64,000 bases of DNA, taken from assembly GCA_028274465.1 (NCBI GenBank), contig CM051456.1, forward strand, positions 68,062,753 through 68,126,752, given 5' to 3'. The translations under genes and the position numbers were made by a program. Each line of letters opens with the position of its first letter. Positions within the stretch are counted from its first letter, which is position 1. The notes below the pieces were generated by a model that was not told where the DNA came from, did not search any database, and saw only the letters and a list, made by a program, of their open reading frames with translations. The DNA comes from Plantago ovata. Taxonomy: Eukaryota; Streptophyta; Magnoliopsida; Lamiales; Plantaginaceae. Of this stretch, positions 58,715 to 64,000 are shown one piece after another.

Positions 58715-61700
58715 ATGGGATTTATAGGTGGATACATTTTTGGGTTTGTGTTCGGTGTTGCTTTGATTGTCTGTTTTGCCAGACATCAGAATACCAGATC
58801 CAACAAGCGTACTCATTTGGTATGTATATTTATTATTATCATTTTATTTTATTTTATCATCACTACTACTACTTATTCAATTTCATGACTGAGTTGTGTG
58901 CATGTAATTTTTATATGAATTGAATTGAATCTCCAGGCAGCAGGAATTGCTGCTTTTGCTAGGCTTACTGTCCAAGATTCAAGGAAGCTCCTTCCCGATA
59001 AATTCTACCCATCTTGGCTTGTCTTTTCACAAAGACAGAAGTTGAGTACTACTACTAGCTAGCTACTTTATTTACGATGATGATTTACAATCATTTCATT
59101 ATTATTGCATTGCACCAATCTAACTAATTCATACATTTTTTATTTATTTATTTATTTATTTATTTATTTTTGTCTACACTGCAGTTAAATTGGTTAAATC
59201 ATCATCTTGACAAAATATGGCCTTATGTCAATGAGGTACCCTATGCATCTTGACAAAATGTACCTTATATCATAGTTGTCAAACTGCTCTGGTAGTACTA
59301 GTACAATACTCTTAATTTTCTTGTTTTCCGATCATTGCTCTGTGTTGGACTACATACTGTATAGGCAGCATCTGAGATAATAAGAAACTCCGTGGAGCAT
59401 ATTCTTGAGCAATACCGACCCGTTGTTCTATCTTCTCTCAAGTTCTCTAAGTTGACGCTTGGTACTGTAGCACCTCAGTTCACCGGTCAGTTCACTTATA
59501 TATATCTTGTTCACACATTCTTCCTGCAACTACAGTATATATATCCTCGTTTCCTGGGATTGTATGGTTACATTTTCTTTAATAATGATTAGAAGGTTAG
59601 TAATTTTTAAGTATTCATTTGTAAGGCGAAGAAATGCGTGTTCACTTGAATCTGATCTTGGTCAAGCTATCTCTTTATTCTTCATTTCCTTTGACACTTC
59701 AATGTGTTCATTTCCTTTGACACTTCAATGTGATGCCAAACAGGAGTTTCCATTGTTGAAGGTGGTTCAGATGAAATTATAATGGAACTGGAGTTGCAGT
59801 GGGACGGAAATCCAAATATAACACTTGATATTAATACTAGAGTTGGTGTGGCTTTGCCAATTCAGGTGCCTTTCTAACATTTACTATGGAGATAGATAAC
59901 CATGTTTTTGGACATACCATTTGTTCCATACCTGCTCGACACGTTGTAGAATATTTGTAGCACATTCTGGCGAGGGGCAAGAATCATTCATAGTATATAT
60001 GGCCAGTAGAATCATTGTGTCTTTACAACGAGGTTTACAAAGGCCAGTTCATTATTATGACATTATGTATAACCAGACTTGTTGACTGTAGGTGAAAAAT
60101 ATTGGATTCACTGGGGTATTCAGGTTAATGTTCAAACCATTAGTAGACGAGCTTCCATGTTTTGGTGCTGTTTGTTACTCGCTGAGAGAGAAGGTAACTC
60201 CTAATTTTTTTTTCTTCTCCAATTAAAAGCGCCATACTTTTATGTACTGTATTTTAACATGATTGGTGCATGGTTTATATATTTGTATGCACATGTGTTT
60301 AGGCGAAACTGTAGTTCTGATATTTGGATAGGTAAACGCAGTTTTATTAGTTTAGAATAATTTATCAAGATTTACTCATTCGTTCGAACCTACATTTTCA
60401 TGTTTATGCTGCAGAAAAATCTTGACTTCACACTCAAAGTGGTTGGTGGTGATATATCATCCATCCCAGGAATATCTGATGCTCTGGAGGTTTGACATGT
60501 TTTCAAGGAATTTTTATCAACAGCAGTGTATCTTCGACAATCTCTTAAACTGGATAGCAGTCCTTTTAACTTTGTTTTCTATGCAACAGAAGGAAAGGGA
60601 CTGCTCCTATCCTGATTAATATATGTGATTAGTTCCCCGTTTGTCAGAGCAATATACTGAGCACTCTGGCCACTACACAAGGCATTGTAATGTTTAATAT
60701 TAAAGTAAATTATGTTCTACGGATTTAATAACATATGCAACTTAGATTTTTAGAAGTTCTGAGTGGTTATTGCCTATCATGAATTGTTATTGTAGGAATA
60801 ACATCATATATAACTGTAAAACATGTGAAGATCAGACAGCCCTTAGATCTAGAGTGTGAGTCATTCAAGTTCTTAGATATTTGTTTCACTTGGAAAGAAA
60901 AGCTCCGAGATGCATTGGAGAATTTGTAATGTTGCGAATCTAAGTTCCTATTATGTTGATTCTGCGATTTATGCTTGTTTCAGTAACATTGGTTCTCCAA
61001 AAGTGAATTATATGATGGACAACATTGCTTATGTAAAGAATAATCTGTGTGGTTTCCTTTGCAGGATACAATACGAGATGCAATTGAAGATTCTATAACA
61101 TGGCCAGTACGCAAAATCATACCCATATTACCAGGAGATTACAGGTAAACTATAACTGAAGCGGTGTTTAAAATTAAAAACAAAAAAGAAATTTTATTTT
61201 GAGATGTGTGTTGGTGTCATTGTTTTATCACAGCTACTTGGATCTAAAGCCGGTTGGAACATTGGAGGTGAAGCTTATAGAAGCCAAAGAACTAACAAAC
61301 AAGGACTTCATTGGCAAATCTGATCCGTTTGCCAAGTTGTTCATTCGTCCTCTACAAGCCAGGACAAAAACCAGCAAAACTATTGTGAGAACTTTGTCTC
61401 CTTCTCTTGTTCTCTTTCATTATATCAGTTTCTGTAGCTCATATGTTAACACGATTATTTCGTAGAACAACTCAGTAAATCCTATATGGAACGAACACTT
61501 TGAATTTGAAGTCGAGGATGTCTCCACTCAACACTTGACTATAAGAGTTTATGACGATGAAGGAATTCAAGCTTCTGAATTCATTGGGTGTGCTAGGGTG
61601 TCGCTTTGTGATATTCAGCCAGGCAAGGTCAAAGATTTGTGGTTAAAGCTGGTGAAAGATGTGTACATTCAAAGAGACCAAAAAAATCGTGGCCAGGTCA

Positions 61701-63520
61701 GCATTCACCTTCTCTATCTCCTGATGTTTCGCTATGAGGTATATCCATCATGTGTGTTTCAGTGAAAAAGTGCACAGAATTGCACATTACAGATCTGAAT
61801 AACATGGACTTTCACAACCATCTATTTTGTTCAATTCATCAGGTCACTAGTAGTGAGTCTAGAGCAGAGTAGGTTCAGCCCGGCCCGTTCTGTCCAATGT
61901 CTTTTAAAGCTGCAAAATTTTTGATGCTTTTGACGTCACTAAAATCCATCAAACCTATCAATAAAATTGAGCCACTCGCTTTCCTATTCAACCAGAAACT
62001 AAAAGGACAAAATGGCTTCCCCCTGCCACTAGTTGGCTTATGATCGGGTACTCATTACTATGTGGGAACAGAGTCCATATCTGTGCTTCTTCATGAGAAT
62101 GGAATTTTAGTTGTCATGTAGTAATAATTTGGTTAGTTGCATATATCTCATTGTGTTTCACAAAAAATCTTAGATTCTTGAAAGAAATTCCCTTTAATTT
62201 TCTGCCCACACTGCAACAAAAGAGAAACCACTCTTTATGAATTTGAAAATTGCACCAAAAATTTATTTTTCATAAACTGGTCTTGGTGCTGAAATTTTCA
62301 AAGAGCCACGGCATTGCATGCAACAAAAAGATTGGGAGGACCTCAGCAGGTTACATTAATATAAACGGTTGCTGATGCATTTCCACCCTCACTATCACCA
62401 TTCCATAATCTCAGCACCGTTGTACAATCTCCTATCTTGTACTACATGACAACGTGTACTCTAGTTGTAACTTCTAAAAGTTGTTGTAGGTACATTTGGA
62501 GCTCTTGTACTGTCCGTACAGCACAGACAGTGAAATGATGGACCCTTTTGACCGAGATTTCAGATTAACTACGCTGGAAAAGACTCTTAAACATGTTACC
62601 GATAATGGAGCATATTCCAAAGACAGTACAAAATCTGCTTCCCAGATGAAAAAAGATGTAATTGTTAGAGGAGTTCTTTCTGTAACAGTGATATCAGCGG
62701 AAGATTTGCCAGCAACTGATATGATGGGAAAATCTGATCCGTTCGTCGTTCTAATTACGAAAAAGTCAGAACAGAAGTTCAAGACTAGGGTAAGATTCCT
62801 CCTTGTTCACTGTTTGTTTCTTTTTTATTTGTTTTTCTTCTCGTTTCTTTTTCTTTTCCCTCTTTTTTTCCGTTTCTCTATTTGGTTTACTGCAAAGGAA
62901 CAACAAAAGGAAAACTCAACTTGTTGGAATTATATAAACTAGAATGTTTTCTTGTCTTAAGTTATTAGTTCTTTTACTGTTTTTTTCCCACTTTATGTTC
63001 TGTTTTTGCAGTTTTCACTTGGATATTTCGAACGTTTATTTTTCGCAGGTTCTGAACAATACATTAAGTCCCGTTTGGAATCAAACTTTTGATTTTGTTG
63101 TGGAGGATGGGTTGCATGAATTAATAATCTTGGAGGTATATGATCACGATACATTTGGAAAGGTAATTCTTGAGTTCATTCTTCTGGTTCATTAGATATG
63201 AAAATGGGATAATAATTAATACCTAAAAACTGAACGTCTGAACTGCAGAACTTGTTGGAACCTTAATAAATAGCAACATTAAACAAATGGTTTACAGATA
63301 CAAATTTCACCATTACTGGACATAATGGTAGATCTTAAGGTTTTCATGGCAGCATTATATATATTGGATGTTTCAGGACAAAATGGGACGATGCACCATG
63401 ACACTGACTAGAGCTATTTTAGAGGGAGAGTTCACAGATGCTTTTCACATTGACGGCACAAAATCAGGAAAGCTCAGTTTGCATGTCAAGTGGTCACCAC
63501 AAACAATTATCAAGGACTAA
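58715..63520 (+). CDS. SYT4: Plant synaptotagmin (SYT4/SYT5-like, NTMC2 type 2), 13 exons
   Basis: Exons: 58715-58819, 58937-59041, 59185-59235, 59365-59485, 59744-59865, 60092-60193, 60415-60489, 61065-61144, 61234-61384, 61466-61696, 62490-62789, 63049-63162, 63377-63520. The conceptual product is 566 residues, against about 560-570 for Arabidopsis SYT4/SYT5. Residues 1-22 are a membrane anchor (MGFIGGYIFGFVFGVALIVC). An SMP lipid-binding domain spans about 65-250 (WPYVNEAASE, APQFTG, GFTGVFRLMFKPLVDELPCF). C2A spans about 262-365 (IGKSDPFAKLF, YDDEG), C2B about 442-550 (MMGKSDPFVVL, YDHDTFGKDKMG). C2B keeps the full Asp set for calcium. Such proteins tether the ER to the plasma membrane or other membranes and move lipids. 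All junctions are GT-AG except intron 2. The SYT4 rather than SYT5 assignment is by recalled similarity. Confidence 0.9.
59036..59048 (+). other. Non-canonical donor of synaptotagmin intron 2
   Basis: The exon must end CAGAAG and the next begin TTAAATTGG (59185) to keep the conserved RQKLNWLN. The intron then starts TTGAGT (59042), not GTGAGT. The G at 59041 can be assigned to either side, giving TT-AG or GT-CA ends, neither canonical. Using the GT at 59041 with the real acceptor gives an immediate in-frame stop. Confidence 0.7.
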
Positions 63521-64000
63521 TTGGAGTTTTTCCATTTCTGGTGCAACTACTCCAGTTACAGTCATATACTTCGAGAAAACGAGTTGAGGTATTTTCGTGT
63601 TACAGACATACAAAGATTTAAGTAGATGTTCAACATGGTTTGATCAGGTAGCCCGTGATAAGAAAACCAGTAACATTTCATTTGATTCTTAACATTCCGG
63701 TTAATTTGAAAAAAGTTCTGTCAAAACACAAGGACACTCTAATTTGTCGCGACTTTTAAGTAGCTAGCAGCATCCAGAATTCCATCAAAGAGACTGAATT
63801 CAATTCTTGTGTTGTTCTTTAGGCGGTGTTTAACGTTTAAATAGATGGCTGGTGGAAGGTGTGTTAGTTAGGGTTTTCTTTATAACACATGTATATTTAC
63901 ACTTCTATACATACAGTTGACATTTATAAATTGTGTTGGATTTGCTACTTAGTTTCATTTGGCATTGGATATGAATCTGTGCCAAGTTATAACAAAAGTT
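63521..64000 (+). other. 3' flank of the synaptotagmin gene
   Basis: The 3'UTR and downstream sequence. No further ORF or repeat recognised. I did not find a single obvious AATAAA near the stop. Confidence 0.5.

Noticed and set aside
61535..61765. Short ORFs such as 61535-61765 and 62496-62942 as separate genes
   Set aside because: They are exons of the synaptotagmin gene read through into introns.

Overview
The window is from a flowering plant, probably a eudicot. It holds one ordinary host gene, a 13-exon synaptotagmin/NTMC2 gene closest in sequence and length to Arabidopsis SYT4/SYT5 (58,715-63,520, + strand). Everything to the left of about 56 kb is one nested cluster of LTR retrotransposons. 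I found no rRNA, tRNA, CRISPR or bacterial-type feature. Lineage names are recalled from protein motifs, not from a search.

The nest can be unpacked from target-site duplications (TSDs) and from reading frames that rejoin. The outermost element is C0, a SIRE1-like (Sirevirus) Ty1/copia element on the + strand. It is exposed at 6,189-6,433, 21,292-25,615 and 49,416-55,984, and its 3' LTR ends at 55,984. Into C0 went: (i) C1, a second copy of the same copia family, on the - strand (2,576-6,188), which was itself hit by G1, a Ty3/gypsy element whose 3' end and 3' LTR occupy 1-2,575; (ii) A1, an Athila-like non-autonomous gag-protease element (6,434-21,291, TSD CTATG), whose 3' LTR was later split by a sibling, A2 (14,506-21,015, TSD GCAAG); (iii) G2, a large Tat-like Ty3/gypsy element on the - strand (25,616-49,415, TSD ACATC), which was in turn split by C2, a copia element on the - strand (28,805-38,823, TSD CAGCT/CCGCT).

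G2 is the most interesting element. Besides gag-protease-RT-RNase H-integrase on the - strand, it carries a gene on the opposite strand (+), convergent with pol. That gene has a TATA box (27,221), a probable 5'UTR intron, two coding-region introns, a poly(A) signal, and a protein resembling the 'putative gypsy type transposon' family (PF04195, from memory) followed by coiled coil. C2 interrupts its coding sequence, and removing C2 plus one TSD copy restores the frame. G1 shows the same layout in its 3' region, with a minus-strand TATA box and an open coding-like segment running off the left edge.

A1 and A2 encode only Gag and a protease (the TR-GAG kind of non-autonomous element). They share a long non-coding 3' half with hairpins and an A/G-rich tract. 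A1 carries about 2 kb absent from A2, including a decayed unknown ORF and an array of GC-rich hairpins.

The right-hand 8 kb is host DNA: about 2.7 kb of AT-rich intergenic sequence, then the synaptotagmin gene. The conceptual protein is 566 residues: membrane anchor, SMP lipid-transfer domain and two C2 domains. Its second intron has no canonical splice junction (TT...AG, or GT...CA), which is either a damaging mutation or a sequencing error.
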